DNA of 52,267 bases from Sphingobium sp. (GCA_023266575.1 JAHFPV010000020.1:1-52267), one strand, 5' to 3'. Positions 1-8,855 are shown, numbered from the stretch's first letter. The notes: a model not told the origin generated them from the sequence alone. Translations and numbers: made by a program.

Positions 1-29
1 AACCCAGAAACCCACGGTCCCATCCGTCA

Positions 30-59
30 GACCGTCTGGGGTGGCCACCCCAGACGGTC
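30..59. repeat. Perfect 30-bp palindrome
   Basis: Positions 30-44 are the exact reverse complement of 45-59 with no spacer. The arms are GC-rich and no T-run follows on either side. It could be the terminator of a gene left of the window or a protein-binding palindrome. The sequence alone does not decide. Confidence 0.6.
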
Positions 60-116
60 AACCCGAATGCAACTGCTCTCAGGTCAACCGCAAGATGCAA
101 GAAACCTTTGTGCTAC

Positions 117-146
117 GTTTCTCGACTTCGCTCGAAACGAACGGAT
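117..146. repeat. Short REP-like element
   Basis: The stretch contains TCGACTTCGCTCGAAAC followed by GAACGG. This is the same core (CGACTTCGCTC...GAACGG) found in the longer palindromic elements at 17834-17932 and 18697-18797. It lies just upstream of the hydrolase gene. It looks like a half copy of that family. Confidence 0.45.
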
Positions 147-209
147 TGGAGAATGACTACGCTGTCACAGGGGTGGAGGCGCGGCGCGGGGTCTGATAGA
201 CCCGGCGGG

Positions 210-1436
210 ATGACGCTTTTATCATCGCTCGATCAATCAGTGCTGGACCATGCGGCGGGGGCACCGATGCTGGCGCAGGTGCAGGCCTGGGCTGCCATCA
301 ACAGCGGGTCGCGCAATCTGGACGGGCTCGGCGTGATGGCCGGGTTGCTGGCGGATGCTTTTGCCGTGCTGCCGGGCGAATTGCGGCTGGTGGAGGCCGC
401 GCCGGTCGAGACGGTCGCGGCCGATGGGCGGATCAACAGCATCGAATCCGGTCGGCACCTGCATCTGTCGGTTAGGCCGGATGCCCCGGTGCGGCTGCTG
501 CTGACCGGGCATATGGATACAGTGTTCGGGATCGATCATTCTTTCCAGTCGCTGCGCTGGCTGGAGCCGGGGGTGCTGAACGGGCCGGGGGTGGCCGACA
601 TGAAGGGCGGGCTGGCGGTGATGCTGGCGGCACTCTGCGCATTCGAGACGTCAGGCGAAACGGCAAGGCTGGGCTATGATGTCTTCATCAACAGCGACGA
701 GGAAGTGGGCAGCCCCTCCTCTGCCGCGCTGCTGCGGCAGGCGGCGGCGGGCAAGCTGGCCGCCTTCACCTACGAACCCGCGCTGCCCGATGGCACGCTG
801 GCGGGGGCGCGGGCGGGGAGCGGCAATTTCTCGATCATCGTCACCGGGCGTAGCGCCCATGCCGGGCGGAACCCGGATGATGGGCGCAATGCGCTGCTGG
901 CGGCGGCGGATCTGGCGCTGCGGCTGAAAGCGGCGAGCGGCAAGGGTTTTTCCTGCAATCCGGCGAAGATTGACGGCGGCGGGCCGAATAATGTCGTGCC
1001 AGATCACGCAGTGTTGCGGGTGAATTTCAGGCCGATGACGCCCGCTGACGAGGTTGCGGCACGGGCGCTGCTCGATCGGACCATAGCCGATGTGGCGCGC
1101 GACCATGATGTCAGCCTGCATTGCCATGGCGGCTTTGGCCGTCCACCCAAGCCCATGGACGCCAAGGCGCTGGCGCTGTTCGATCTGGTGCGGCGATGCG
1201 GCGCGGAACTGGGGCTGCCGATCGGCTGGCGCGATACGGGCGGGGTGTGCGACGGCAATAATATCGCGGCGTGCGGCGTGCCGGTGGTCGACACGATGGG
1301 CGCGCGCGGCGGGAGCATCCATAGCGACGCGGAGTTTCTGCTGACCGACAGCCTGGCTGAACGGGCGCAACTGTCCGCGCTGGCGCTGCTGCGGATCGCG
1401 CAAGGACAATATAGAAGAGAGGGGATGATCGCTTGA
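210..1436 (+). CDS. M20-family metallohydrolase in AST operon
   Basis: Zinc-dependent amidohydrolase of the M20/carboxypeptidase G2 family, about 408 residues. Visible motifs are GHMDT (metal His near residue 101, catalytic-site Asp 103), DMKGG (bridging Asp), SDEEVG (catalytic and metal Glu), GRSAHAG of the dimerisation domain, and a C-terminal SIHSDAEF with the last metal His. The reading frame is open from a TTG at 108 and has another ATG at 153. ATG 210 is preferred because family similarity begins there, but this start is not certain. The stop overlaps the astA start by 4 bp, so it is the first visible gene of an arginine/ornithine catabolic operon. It may remove succinyl from succinylglutamate or a related amide, which is inference. 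Confidence 0.85.
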   Translation: MTLLSSLDQSVLDHAAGAPMLAQVQAWAAINSGSRNLDGLGVMAGLLADAFAVLPGELRLVEAAPVETVAADGRINSIESGRHLHLSVRPDAPVRLLLTGHMDTVFGIDHSFQSLRWLEPGVLNGPGVADMKGGLAVMLAALCAFETSGETARLGYDVFINSDEEVGSPSSAALLRQAAAGKLAAFTYEPALPDGTLAGARAGSGNFSIIVTGRSAHAGRNPDDGRNALLAAADLALRLKAASGKGFSCNPAKIDGGGPNNVVPDHAVLRVNFRPMTPADEVAARALLDRTIADVARDHDVSLHCHGGFGRPPKPMDAKALALFDLVRRCGAELGLPIGWRDTGGVCDGNNIAACGVPVVDTMGARGGSIHSDAEFLLTDSLAERAQLSALALLRIAQGQYRREGMIA

Positions 1437-2452
1437 GCTTCATCATGCGCACCGCGCGCGCGGACGATTTGCAGACCTTGTACGAGATGGCCAAGCTGAC
1501 CGGTGGCGGCTTCACCAACCTGCCGCCCGATCGCAAGGCGTTGTCAGCCAAGCTGGAGCGGACGCAGGCGGCGCTGTCCCGCACTGGCGAGGGCATTAAG
1601 GACGAGCTGATCGTGCTGGTGCTGGAGAATACCGAGACGGGCCAAGTGCGCGGCACCTGCCAGATTTTCTCGACCGTGGGGCAGAGCTGGCCCTTTTATT
1701 CCTATCGTCTGGGCGTGCTGACCCAGCATAGCCGGGAACTGGCGCGGACGTTCCGGGCGCAGATGCTGTCGCTGACCACCGATCTGGAGGGATCGACCGA
1801 GGTGGGCGGGCTGTTCCTGCATCCGCGCGAGCGCGCCGAGGGGCTGGGGCTGCTGCTGGCGCGCAGCCGCTATCTCTATATTCGCGGGCATCGGGCGCGT
1901 TTTGGCGACCGAATCATCGCGGAATTGCGGGGCGTGATCGACGAGGCGGGTGGGTCGCCCTTCTGGGACGGGCTGGCCGGGCGTTTCTTTGGGATGAATT
2001 TTCAGGAGGCGGACGAGTTCAACGCGGTGAACGGCAACCAGTTCATCGCCGACCTGATGCCCAAGACGCCTATTTATACCGCAATGCTGACCGACAGCGC
2101 CCGCGCCGTCATCGGCTTGCCCCACCCCAATGGCCGGGCGGCGATGCGGATGCTGGAGACCGAGGGGTTCATCAATGCGGGCTATGTCGATATTTTCGAC
2201 GGCGGGCCGACGATGGTGGGGCAGATCGACCAGCTCAAAACGATCGCGGCGGCGCGTGACGTCAATCTGTCATCCTGCCATGAAAAGGGCGGCGTCAAGA
2301 TGCTGGTGTCGACCGGCACGCTGGCCGACTATCGCTGCACCTATGGCTTTGTGGTCGAGGATGAGGATGGCGAAGTGTCGCTCGACGCGGCCAGCGCAGC
2401 GCGGCTGCATCTGGAACCGGGGCAGAGCTTCACCATGGCGGGACGAGCATGA
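1433..2452 (+). CDS. astA: Arginine N-succinyltransferase
   Basis: Transfers succinyl from succinyl-CoA to the alpha-amino group of arginine, the first step of the ammonia-producing AST pathway. The 339-residue length is normal for AstA, and the N-terminal segment with MAKLTGGGFTNLP is the typical GNAT-like beginning of the family. The start is a TTG at 1433 that overlaps the stop of the upstream hydrolase (TTGA). An ATG at 1445 is the alternative, but MSF at the N-terminus and the coupling favour the TTG. Its stop overlaps the astB ATG, so the three genes are translationally coupled. Cytoplasmic. Confidence 0.95.
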   Translation: MSFIMRTARADDLQTLYEMAKLTGGGFTNLPPDRKALSAKLERTQAALSRTGEGIKDELIVLVLENTETGQVRGTCQIFSTVGQSWPFYSYRLGVLTQHSRELARTFRAQMLSLTTDLEGSTEVGGLFLHPRERAEGLGLLLARSRYLYIRGHRARFGDRIIAELRGVIDEAGGSPFWDGLAGRFFGMNFQEADEFNAVNGNQFIADLMPKTPIYTAMLTDSARAVIGLPHPNGRAAMRMLETEGFINAGYVDIFDGGPTMVGQIDQLKTIAAARDVNLSSCHEKGGVKMLVSTGTLADYRCTYGFVVEDEDGEVSLDAASAARLHLEPGQSFTMAGRA

Positions 2453-3708
2453 GCGTTACCGAGATCAACTTCGACGGGCTGATCGGGCCGAGCCATAATT
2501 ATGCCGGGCTGAGCCTGGGCAATCTGGCGTCGTCGCGCAATGCGGGCGCGGTCGCCTATCCGCGCGCGGCGGCGTTGCAGGGTATCGAGAAGATGCGCGG
2601 CAATATCCGGCTGGGGCTGGCCCAGGGGCTGTTCCTGCCGCAATGGCGGCCCGACGGGACATGGCTGGCGCAGTTGGGGACGGATATTGGCGCGGCCGAG
2701 CCGCATATCCGGGCGGCGGCGATGTCGGCGTCCTCCATGTGGGCGGCCAATGCGGCGACGGTATCACCCGCCAGTGATACTGCTGACGGGCGTACCCATC
2801 TGACCGTCGCTAACCTCGTCACCATGCCGCATCGTAGCCATGAATGGCCGCAAACGCTGGCGCAGTTGCGGGTCGCCTTTTCCGATCTGCGCGCCTTTGC
2901 GGTCCATGCGCCGGTGCCTGCGCCCTTTGGCGATGAGGGCGCGGCCAATCATATGCGGCTGTGCGATCATCATGGCGCGGCGGGGGTAGAGATATTCGTC
3001 TATGGCCGGTCGGGTGGCCCCTTCCCCGCGCGCCAGCATCTTGAGGCGAGCAAGGCGGTGGCAAGGCTGCATGGGCTGGACCCGGCGCGGACCTTGTTTG
3101 TCGAACAGTCCGAGGAGGCGATTGCGGCGGGGGCGTTTCACAATGACGTCGTGGCGGTCGCCAATGAGCGGGTGCTGTTCGCGCATGAACTGGCCTTTGC
3201 CGACAAGGCAGGCTTTTATGCCGATCTGCGCGCGGCGATGCCCGGTGTCGAGATTGTCGAGGTGCCAGCCAGCGCCGTCAGCCTGGCCGATGCGATCAAA
3301 TCCTATCTGTTCAATGCGCAACTGGTGACGCTGCCCGATGGCGGCATGGCGCTGATCCTGCCGACCGAGGCGCAGGAGACCCCGGCGGTGTGGCAATGGC
3401 TGGAGCAGATGGTGGCGGGCAACGGGCCGATCCGGCGGCTGGTGCCGGTGGATGTGCGCCAGTCGATGGCAAATGGCGGCGGCCCGGCCTGCCTGCGGTT
3501 GCGGGTCGTAGCGGTCCCGGCAACGATCGACCCGCGATTCCTGATGGATGAGGGGAAGCTGGACGGGATCGCGCGGATCGTCACTGACTATTGGCCCGAA
3601 CAGATCGCGCCGGACGACCTGTCGGACACGCGGCTGATCGCGCGGATCGAACAATCATGGTTAACCCTTGTTGACCATTTGCAGCTTTCGGGCGATCTAA
3701 TCCCATAG
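2449..3708 (+). CDS. astB: N-succinylarginine dihydrolase
   Basis: Hydrolyses N2-succinylarginine to N2-succinylornithine with release of CO2 and two ammonia, the second AST step. The protein has 419 residues of the amidinotransferase-like pentein fold. Residues expected for catalysis are present: Glu at about 181 (in GVEIFVYGR), His at 231 (in AFHNDVV) and Cys at 348 (in GGGPACLR). The start ATG overlaps the astA stop (ATGA). astC, astD and a canonical M14-type astE are not in the window. They may lie to the left, or the step may be done by the M20 hydrolase. Confidence 0.96.
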   Translation: MSVTEINFDGLIGPSHNYAGLSLGNLASSRNAGAVAYPRAAALQGIEKMRGNIRLGLAQGLFLPQWRPDGTWLAQLGTDIGAAEPHIRAAAMSASSMWAANAATVSPASDTADGRTHLTVANLVTMPHRSHEWPQTLAQLRVAFSDLRAFAVHAPVPAPFGDEGAANHMRLCDHHGAAGVEIFVYGRSGGPFPARQHLEASKAVARLHGLDPARTLFVEQSEEAIAAGAFHNDVVAVANERVLFAHELAFADKAGFYADLRAAMPGVEIVEVPASAVSLADAIKSYLFNAQLVTLPDGGMALILPTEAQETPAVWQWLEQMVAGNGPIRRLVPVDVRQSMANGGGPACLRLRVVAVPATIDPRFLMDEGKLDGIARIVTDYWPEQIAPDDLSDTRLIARIEQSWLTLVDHLQLSGDLIP

Positions 3709-3738
3709 CGGCGGGCCGCAACGCCAGGTGGGATCATA

Positions 3739-3960
3739 ATGGAACGCATCAAACGCCTTTTCACCATAAAGACCAAGTTTGAGGCGTTCCTGATCATCTA
3801 CGCGCTCGCGCTCGGCGCATCGGAGCGCGGCCTCGTCTATATGCAGCAATATCCTGGCTTTGGCGGGCAGTTGCTGGCGCTGGCCTGCACCGGCGCGGTG
3901 TTCATGGCGGGGGGCAAGATGCTCGACGCGCTGGACTATCAGCGCGCCTACGGCAGCTAG
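3739..3960 (+). CDS. Small conserved membrane protein
   Basis: A 73-residue protein with a basic N-terminus (MERIKRLFTIKTKFEA) and two hydrophobic stretches, about residues 15-30 and 45-60, so probably two membrane passes. It lies 30 bp after astB on the same strand and could be a tail of the same transcript. No known domain is recognised and no function is proposed. Codon use resembles that of the surrounding core genes, which argues for a real gene. Confidence 0.6.
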   Translation: MERIKRLFTIKTKFEAFLIIYALALGASERGLVYMQQYPGFGGQLLALACTGAVFMAGGKMLDALDYQRAYGS

Positions 3961-4147
3961 GCCCAATCGACATTCAGCCCTGACGGCCTGCAAATGGCGG
4001 TTTCCCGCGCTTCCGGTGCTCACCTACTTTTAGTAGGCTGCGTTGAAACGAGGCACGTGACTCGTTTCAAGGGTCACGGAAAACCACCATTTTACCTACG
4101 GTGGCCTTCGGCTCGGCTCGTCATCATCTGAATGTCGATCGGCCCTA
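3961..4147. repeat. Large nested imperfect palindrome
   Basis: The gap after the small membrane gene is almost entirely one imperfect inverted repeat. Outer arms share ATCGACATTCAG (about 3966-3977) with its complement near 4128-4139. Middle arms AAATGGCGGTTTCCCG (3992-4007) pair with 4077-4092, with two mismatches. The inner perfect arms TTGAAACGAG (4043-4052) and CTCGTTTCAA (4061-4070) enclose an 8-base loop. A further small hairpin, CCTACTTTTAGTAGG, sits at 4023-4037. It has no coding content and looks like a dispersed palindromic element of sphingomonads. Which class it belongs to is not known to me. Confidence 0.7.
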
Positions 4148-4244
4148 AATCGCGCTTCGCTCCGAAACGGAGTTGTCTGTCGATTCACCTTTTGATCCGG
4201 CACTGTATCTTGCCTCCCAAACATGAACAGGGAGATATGGAGCC

Positions 4245-5144
4245 ATGCTGGATGACCGTCGCGGGCAAAGCGTTGCCGCCGCCGAACTGGTACGCAATTT
4301 CGCGCATTGGCGGGAGGTCGGCGCGCGGGAGCCGGTGATGATCACCCATCATGGCCGCGAGACGCATATCTTCATGGGGGTGGAGAGTTTCCGCAGTCTG
4401 GGTGTGAGCGATGGTCCCGCCGCAGCGCCGGACCGGATGCGTGAGCTGGCCAACCATATCCATCAGGGGCTGATCCTGTGCCGCAGCGACCTGAGCATCG
4501 ATTATGTCAACAGTGTGGCGCTGGCGATGACCAAAAGATGGGACCGGCATCTGGAAGGGCGGTCGTTATGGGAGGCGCTGCCGGAATTTGCCGGCGCGCT
4601 GACGGAAGCGCATATTCGCCACAGTCTGGCGTCGGGTGAAGCCAGCGCGGCGGACATCCCCTCCCCGTTCCGCAGCGACACCTGGCTGCATTTCGAAACA
4701 TTCCCGTTCGGCGACGGCATCGCCCTGCTGCTGCGCGACATTACCGCGGACATGCGCCGTCACAGGCTGGCCGACGTCAAGTCCGCGATCCTGAAAGCCA
4801 TGAGCGTGCATGGCGGGGTGGGCTATGTGCGCGTATCGACTCGCGGGTTCATCGAGATTGCCGACGACACATTCTGCACGATGATCGGCCTGCCCGAAGA
4901 GAGGCTGTCGAGTGTGTGCCTGCCCGACGTCGTGGAAGTATCGGCGCGGCCGCATTTTCGTGAGCAATTGGAGCGGGTGCTGCGCGGCGAGGGCGACCGG
5001 CGGGTGGCGACGCGGCTGCTGACCAATGGCGGGGCGGTGATGCCGGTCGAGGCGGCAATCGCGCAACTCCATGGCACCTACGGCACCGAGGGTGCGGTGA
5101 TCGTGATGACAGGCGAGCGTGTGGCGGCCACACAGGGCAAGTAA
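4245..5144 (+). CDS. Phd/YefM-like domain fused to two PAS domains
   Basis: A 299-residue soluble protein. Residues about 8-50 (SVAAAELVRNF, then EPVMITHHGRE) match the fold pattern of Phd/YefM antitoxins, which bind DNA as dimers. Two PAS-like modules follow: one at about 66-165, ending in FPFGDGIALLLRDIT, and one at about 185-290, ending in GAVIVMTGE. There is no kinase, GGDEF or helix-turn-helix domain, and no toxin gene beside it. The simplest reading is a sensor in which the antitoxin-like part is the DNA-binding output. Heme or flavin binding is possible but no diagnostic residue was identified. The start ATG has AGGGAGA 6-12 bases upstream. Confidence 0.75.
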   Translation: MLDDRRGQSVAAAELVRNFAHWREVGAREPVMITHHGRETHIFMGVESFRSLGVSDGPAAAPDRMRELANHIHQGLILCRSDLSIDYVNSVALAMTKRWDRHLEGRSLWEALPEFAGALTEAHIRHSLASGEASAADIPSPFRSDTWLHFETFPFGDGIALLLRDITADMRRHRLADVKSAILKAMSVHGGVGYVRVSTRGFIEIADDTFCTMIGLPEERLSSVCLPDVVEVSARPHFREQLERVLRGEGDRRVATRLLTNGGAVMPVEAAIAQLHGTYGTEGAVIVMTGERVAATQGK

Positions 5145-5199
5145 GCGGCGGTCGGCGCGGCTTTTACGCAAATTCATGGTCCGATTCGGAGGGAGTGGA

Positions 5200-5219
5200 T
5201 CAGGATCGATTGATCCTGA
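5200..5219. promoter_or_regulatory. Inverted repeat TCAGGATC-GATT-GATCCTGA
   Basis: Perfect 8-bp arms with a 4-base spacer lie between the PAS gene and the TadE gene. There is no T-run, so it is more likely an operator than a Rho-independent terminator. The regulator is unknown. The adjacent Phd-like/PAS protein is an obvious candidate. Confidence 0.4.
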
Positions 5220-5311
5220 GGATTGGCGGGGCGGCGACATGCGGAATTTGCATATTATCCGCCGCAAGCCGATCAAACCGGCTGTTGAGCGTGCGACGCT
5301 AAGCTGTCCTT

Positions 5312-5749
5312 ATGCGCCAAAGCCCCTCCCCCCGGTTCCGGCCGATCGCCTCCCTGCCCCGCCATGACGCGGGCAGCGCCTTGGTTGAGGCAGCCTTTGC
5401 CCTGCCGCTGCTGATCAGCCTGCTGTTTGGCATATTAGTCTATGGCAGCTGGTTCATGACCGCCCACAGCCTGCAACAGGCGGCCAATGATGCAGCGCGG
5501 GCGGCAGTGGCGGGCCTGGACGCAACCGAACGGCGCGCGCTGGTGGACCAGAGCATTGTGGCCAGCCGCGCCGCCTTCCCCGCGCCCGCCGCACAGACGA
5601 TCAGCATCGGCACGGAAGAGAGCGGCGGCTATTATCGGGTGACGCTGAGCTATAATCTGAGCAACGCGCCGATCTTTGCGGCTACCCCCATTCCCCTTGC
5701 CGCCACGACGCTGCAGCGCAGCGCGGTCATACGGATTGCGGTGCCGTGA
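5312..5749 (+). CDS. TadE-like pilus/secretion protein
   Basis: A 145-residue TadE-family protein. After a short basic leader, residues about 20-50 (GSALVEAAFALPLLISLLFG) form the pseudopilin-like hydrophobic segment with the conserved Glu five residues in. The rest is a small periplasmic domain. Such proteins act with the Flp/Tad type IVc pilus apparatus. The rest of the tad cluster is not here, so this is a detached TadE/TadG pair. Its stop overlaps the GTG start of the next gene (GTGA). Confidence 0.82.
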   Translation: MRQSPSPRFRPIASLPRHDAGSALVEAAFALPLLISLLFGILVYGSWFMTAHSLQQAANDAARAAVAGLDATERRALVDQSIVASRAAFPAPAAQTISIGTEESGGYYRVTLSYNLSNAPIFAATPIPLAATTLQRSAVIRIAVP

Positions 5750-7362
5750 ACGGGCGCGGCGTGATGCGCGATGCGCGCGGCGGCATCAGCCTGATCCTGG
5801 CGGGATCGCTGTTCATGCTGGCCGGCGCGGCGACGGTCGCTGTCGATCTGGGATCGGTCTATCTGGCCAAACGGCAGTTGCAGGGCATTGCCGATGCGGC
5901 GGCGCTGGCGGCTGTCGGTGGTGGGCGCAGCGCAGCGGAAGAATTGGTGGGACAAAGCGGGGTCGGCGGCATCGCGCTGATCGGCTTGGAGGGCGGCAGC
6001 TACCGTGCCGACAGCGCGGTTCCGGTGCCCGATCGCTTCGTTGCAGGCGAAGGCGGGGCGATGCGGGTCGAACTGCAACGGCGCACGCCGCTCTTCTTCG
6101 CCCGGCTGCTGGTCGGGCGCGATGGCATCGACCTGCGCGCGCGGGCGATTGCGGCGCGCCAGGATGCCGCGGCCTTCTCGATCGGCACCGGGCTTGCCGC
6201 GGTCAATGGCGGACTGCCCAATATGCTGCTGTCGAGCCTGGCCGGGACGCAGTTCAACCTGTCGGTGATGGACAGCCAGGGGCTGGCAAGCCTGAACCTG
6301 GACCTGCTGGGCGTTGCCGACGCACTGCGGGTGCGGACGGGGCGCGATGGCGAGGCTTATGGCGCGCTGTTCGACCGCGAAATCCCGCTGTCCGATGTGA
6401 TCGGCGCGATGGCCGACAGTGCAGGCGGCAATCAGAGCGCCGCGGTGCTGCTGGCGATTGCTGGACAGGTCGCGGGTCGATCGGTGCGGTTGAGTGATAT
6501 CATCGACCTTGGACCGATGCGGGGCGCGGCCAGTGCAACGGGGCAGCCCAATGTGCTGCTGGACGCTTTTTCGATGCTGCGCATGATCCTCAGCCCGCCG
6601 TCCGGGACATCGGTGCCGATGGATTTGCACTTGACGGTGCCGGGTCTGACATCCACGCGCCTCAAGCTCATAATGGGCGAGGGACAGGCGCGCTCCCCCT
6701 TGTTGAGCGTGACAGCGGACAAGTCAGTTGTGCTGCGCACGGCGCAGACCCGGCTCTATCTGGAAAGCAATGCGGCGACGGCGCTGTCGGGTATCGCGTC
6801 GGTGCGTATCCCGCTCTACGTAGAACTGGCGGCGGCAGAGGCGAGGCTGGCGGCGATCGACTGTACGGCAGGGTCGGCGGGTCGCGGTGTGACGCTGGCG
6901 GTGACGCCGTCGATCGGCACGGCGGCGCTGGCGGATGTCGATGTGCAGGCGCTGACCAATTTCAACGCGCCCGCCAATCCGCGCCCGGCTGTGCTGGCAC
7001 AAGTGCTAGGCACGAAAGTAACGGGCTATGCCAATATCGCGCTGGGTGGCTTGCAGCCGCAAAATGTGCATTTTTCGCCCACGGAGATCACCGCGCAGAC
7101 AGCCAAGCGGGTCAGCACCAACGACCTGACGCAGGGACTGGCCGCGAGCCTTGCCAGCCGGACGCAGGTGCAGGTGTCCGTGCTGGGCATCAATCTAAGC
7201 CTAAGTCCGCTGGTGCCTGCCATCGGCACGCTGCTGGCGACGACCGCACCCTTGCTCGACGGGATATTGGCGAGCGTGACGGCAACGCTGGGGGTGCAAC
7301 TGGGCTATGCCGACGTGCGGGTGCATCAGATGCGGTGCGGGATGGCGGCGATCGTCGCCTGA
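5746..7362 (+). CDS. TadG-like protein with N-terminal Flp-pilus domain
   Basis: A 538-residue protein starting at a GTG that overlaps the upstream stop. Residues about 11-50 (GGISLILAGSLFMLAGAATVAVDLG, then YLAKRQLQGIADAAALAA) are the putative TadG N-terminal membrane anchor. The remainder is a long periplasmic part rich in small and polar residues, without a recognised catalytic motif. It is translationally coupled to the TadE gene and probably works in the same surface structure. Its length is in the range of TadG-like proteins that lack a von Willebrand factor domain. Confidence 0.8.
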   Translation: MNGRGVMRDARGGISLILAGSLFMLAGAATVAVDLGSVYLAKRQLQGIADAAALAAVGGGRSAAEELVGQSGVGGIALIGLEGGSYRADSAVPVPDRFVAGEGGAMRVELQRRTPLFFARLLVGRDGIDLRARAIAARQDAAAFSIGTGLAAVNGGLPNMLLSSLAGTQFNLSVMDSQGLASLNLDLLGVADALRVRTGRDGEAYGALFDREIPLSDVIGAMADSAGGNQSAAVLLAIAGQVAGRSVRLSDIIDLGPMRGAASATGQPNVLLDAFSMLRMILSPPSGTSVPMDLHLTVPGLTSTRLKLIMGEGQARSPLLSVTADKSVVLRTAQTRLYLESNAATALSGIASVRIPLYVELAAAEARLAAIDCTAGSAGRGVTLAVTPSIGTAALADVDVQALTNFNAPANPRPAVLAQVLGTKVTGYANIALGGLQPQNVHFSPTEITAQTAKRVSTNDLTQGLAASLASRTQVQVSVLGINLSLSPLVPAIGTLLATTAPLLDGILASVTATLGVQLGYADVRVHQMRCGMAAIVA

Positions 7363-7403
7363 CGGCTTGCGCTGGCGGCCCGGTGCCGTCAGGAGCGGGA
7401 GCC

Positions 7404-8855
7404 ATGGGCGCTATCATGCTACAGGGAACCGGATCGGACGTTGGCAAATCGGTGCTGGTCGCCGGATTGTGCCGGGCGCTGGCGCGGCGCGGCTACAGGG
7501 TGCGGCCGTTCAAGCCACAGAATATGTCGAACAACGCCGCGGTGACGAGCGACGGCGGCGAGATTGGCCGGGCGCAGGCATTGCAGGCGATCGCTTGCGG
7601 GGTGCCGCTGCATACCGACATGAACCCGGTGCTGCTGAAGCCGCAGGCCGACCGGACGTCGCAACTGATCGTTCATGGTCAGGTGCGCGGAACGCTGGGG
7701 TCGGGCAATTTCCGTAGCGCGCGTGGAGAACTGCTGGGCGCTGTACTGGAAAGCTATGCGCGATTGAAAGCGCAGTGCGATATTGTGGTGGTCGAGGGGG
7801 CGGGATCGCCCGCCGAGATCAACCTGCGCGCGGGCGACATTGCCAATATGGGTTTTGCCCGCGAGGCGAATGTGCCGGTCGTGCTGGTCGGCGATATCGA
7901 CCGGGGCGGCGTGATCGCGGCGGTGGTTGGGACGCGCACGGTGATCGACCCGGCGGATGCGGCGATGATCAAGGGGTTCCTGATCAACAAGTTTCGCGGC
8001 GATCCGGCTTTGTTCGAGGATGGCTATGCGCAGATTGCCACGCTGTCGGGCTGGCGCGGTATGGGGGTGGTGCCATGGCTGGATGCCGTGGCGCGATTGC
8101 CGAGCGAGGACGCCGTCGTGCTGGAGCGGCGCGCGCCATCCGCCGATGCGCCGCTGGTCATCGCCTGCCCGGTGCTGCCGCGTATCTCCAATTTTGACGA
8201 ACTTGATCCGCTGAAGCTGGAACCGTCGGTCGAGTTGCGGATGATCGGACCGGGTCAGGTGATCCCAGCCGATGCCGCGCTGGTGATCCTGCCGGGGTCC
8301 AAGGCGACGATTGCGGACATGCGCGCGATGGTGGCGCAGGGATGGGATATCGACATTCGCGCGCATCACCGCCGTGGCGGGGCGGTGCTGGGAATTTGCG
8401 GCGGATATCAGATGCTGGGACGGACGATCAGCGATCCCGAAGGGCTGGAGGGGGCACCGGGCGGGGTAGCGGGGCTGGGGCTGCTGGAGGTGGACACGCT
8501 ATTGTCGGCGGGCAAAGCGCTCGACTTGGTGCAGGGGCATGGTCTGGGCGCGGATTTCAGCGGTTATGCGATGCATATGGGTGCGACCAGCGGGCCGGAC
8601 TGCGCGCGGCCCTTTGCGATGCTGGACGGCAACCGGGCCGATGGGGCAGTCAGCCGCGACGGGCTGGTGCTGGGCAGTTATGTCCATGGACTGCTGGCCA
8701 GCGCACCGCTGCGCGATGCATTGTTGCGGCGGCTGGGCGGGCAGTCGGCACTGGCCGATTATGGACAGACGGTGGAGGATGCGCTGGACGAGGTTGCGGC
8801 GCTGCTGGAGCAACATGCCGATATCGACGCGATGGTCGCGCTGGCGCTGTCATGA
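7404..8855 (+). CDS. cobQ: Cobyric acid synthase
   Basis: Glutamine-dependent enzyme that amidates four carboxylates of adenosylcobyrinic acid a,c-diamide in cobalamin synthesis. The N-terminal ATP-binding half begins MLQGTGSDVGKS (P-loop) and includes KPQNMSNNAAVT and EGAGSPAEINLR. The C-terminal half is a class I glutamine amidotransferase with nucleophile Cys at about 332 in GICGGYQMLG and a His in SYVHGLL. The frame opens at 7335, but ATG 7404 has AGGAG 8-12 bases upstream and fits the family's N-terminus, giving 483 residues. No other cob genes are in view. Confidence 0.94.
   Translation: MGAIMLQGTGSDVGKSVLVAGLCRALARRGYRVRPFKPQNMSNNAAVTSDGGEIGRAQALQAIACGVPLHTDMNPVLLKPQADRTSQLIVHGQVRGTLGSGNFRSARGELLGAVLESYARLKAQCDIVVVEGAGSPAEINLRAGDIANMGFAREANVPVVLVGDIDRGGVIAAVVGTRTVIDPADAAMIKGFLINKFRGDPALFEDGYAQIATLSGWRGMGVVPWLDAVARLPSEDAVVLERRAPSADAPLVIACPVLPRISNFDELDPLKLEPSVELRMIGPGQVIPADAALVILPGSKATIADMRAMVAQGWDIDIRAHHRRGGAVLGICGGYQMLGRTISDPEGLEGAPGGVAGLGLLEVDTLLSAGKALDLVQGHGLGADFSGYAMHMGATSGPDCARPFAMLDGNRADGAVSRDGLVLGSYVHGLLASAPLRDALLRRLGGQSALADYGQTVEDALDEVAALLEQHADIDAMVALALS

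Noticed and set aside
4245-5144. A toxin-antitoxin pair
   Set aside because: The Phd-like domain has no toxin gene on either side, and the rest of the protein is made of PAS domains.
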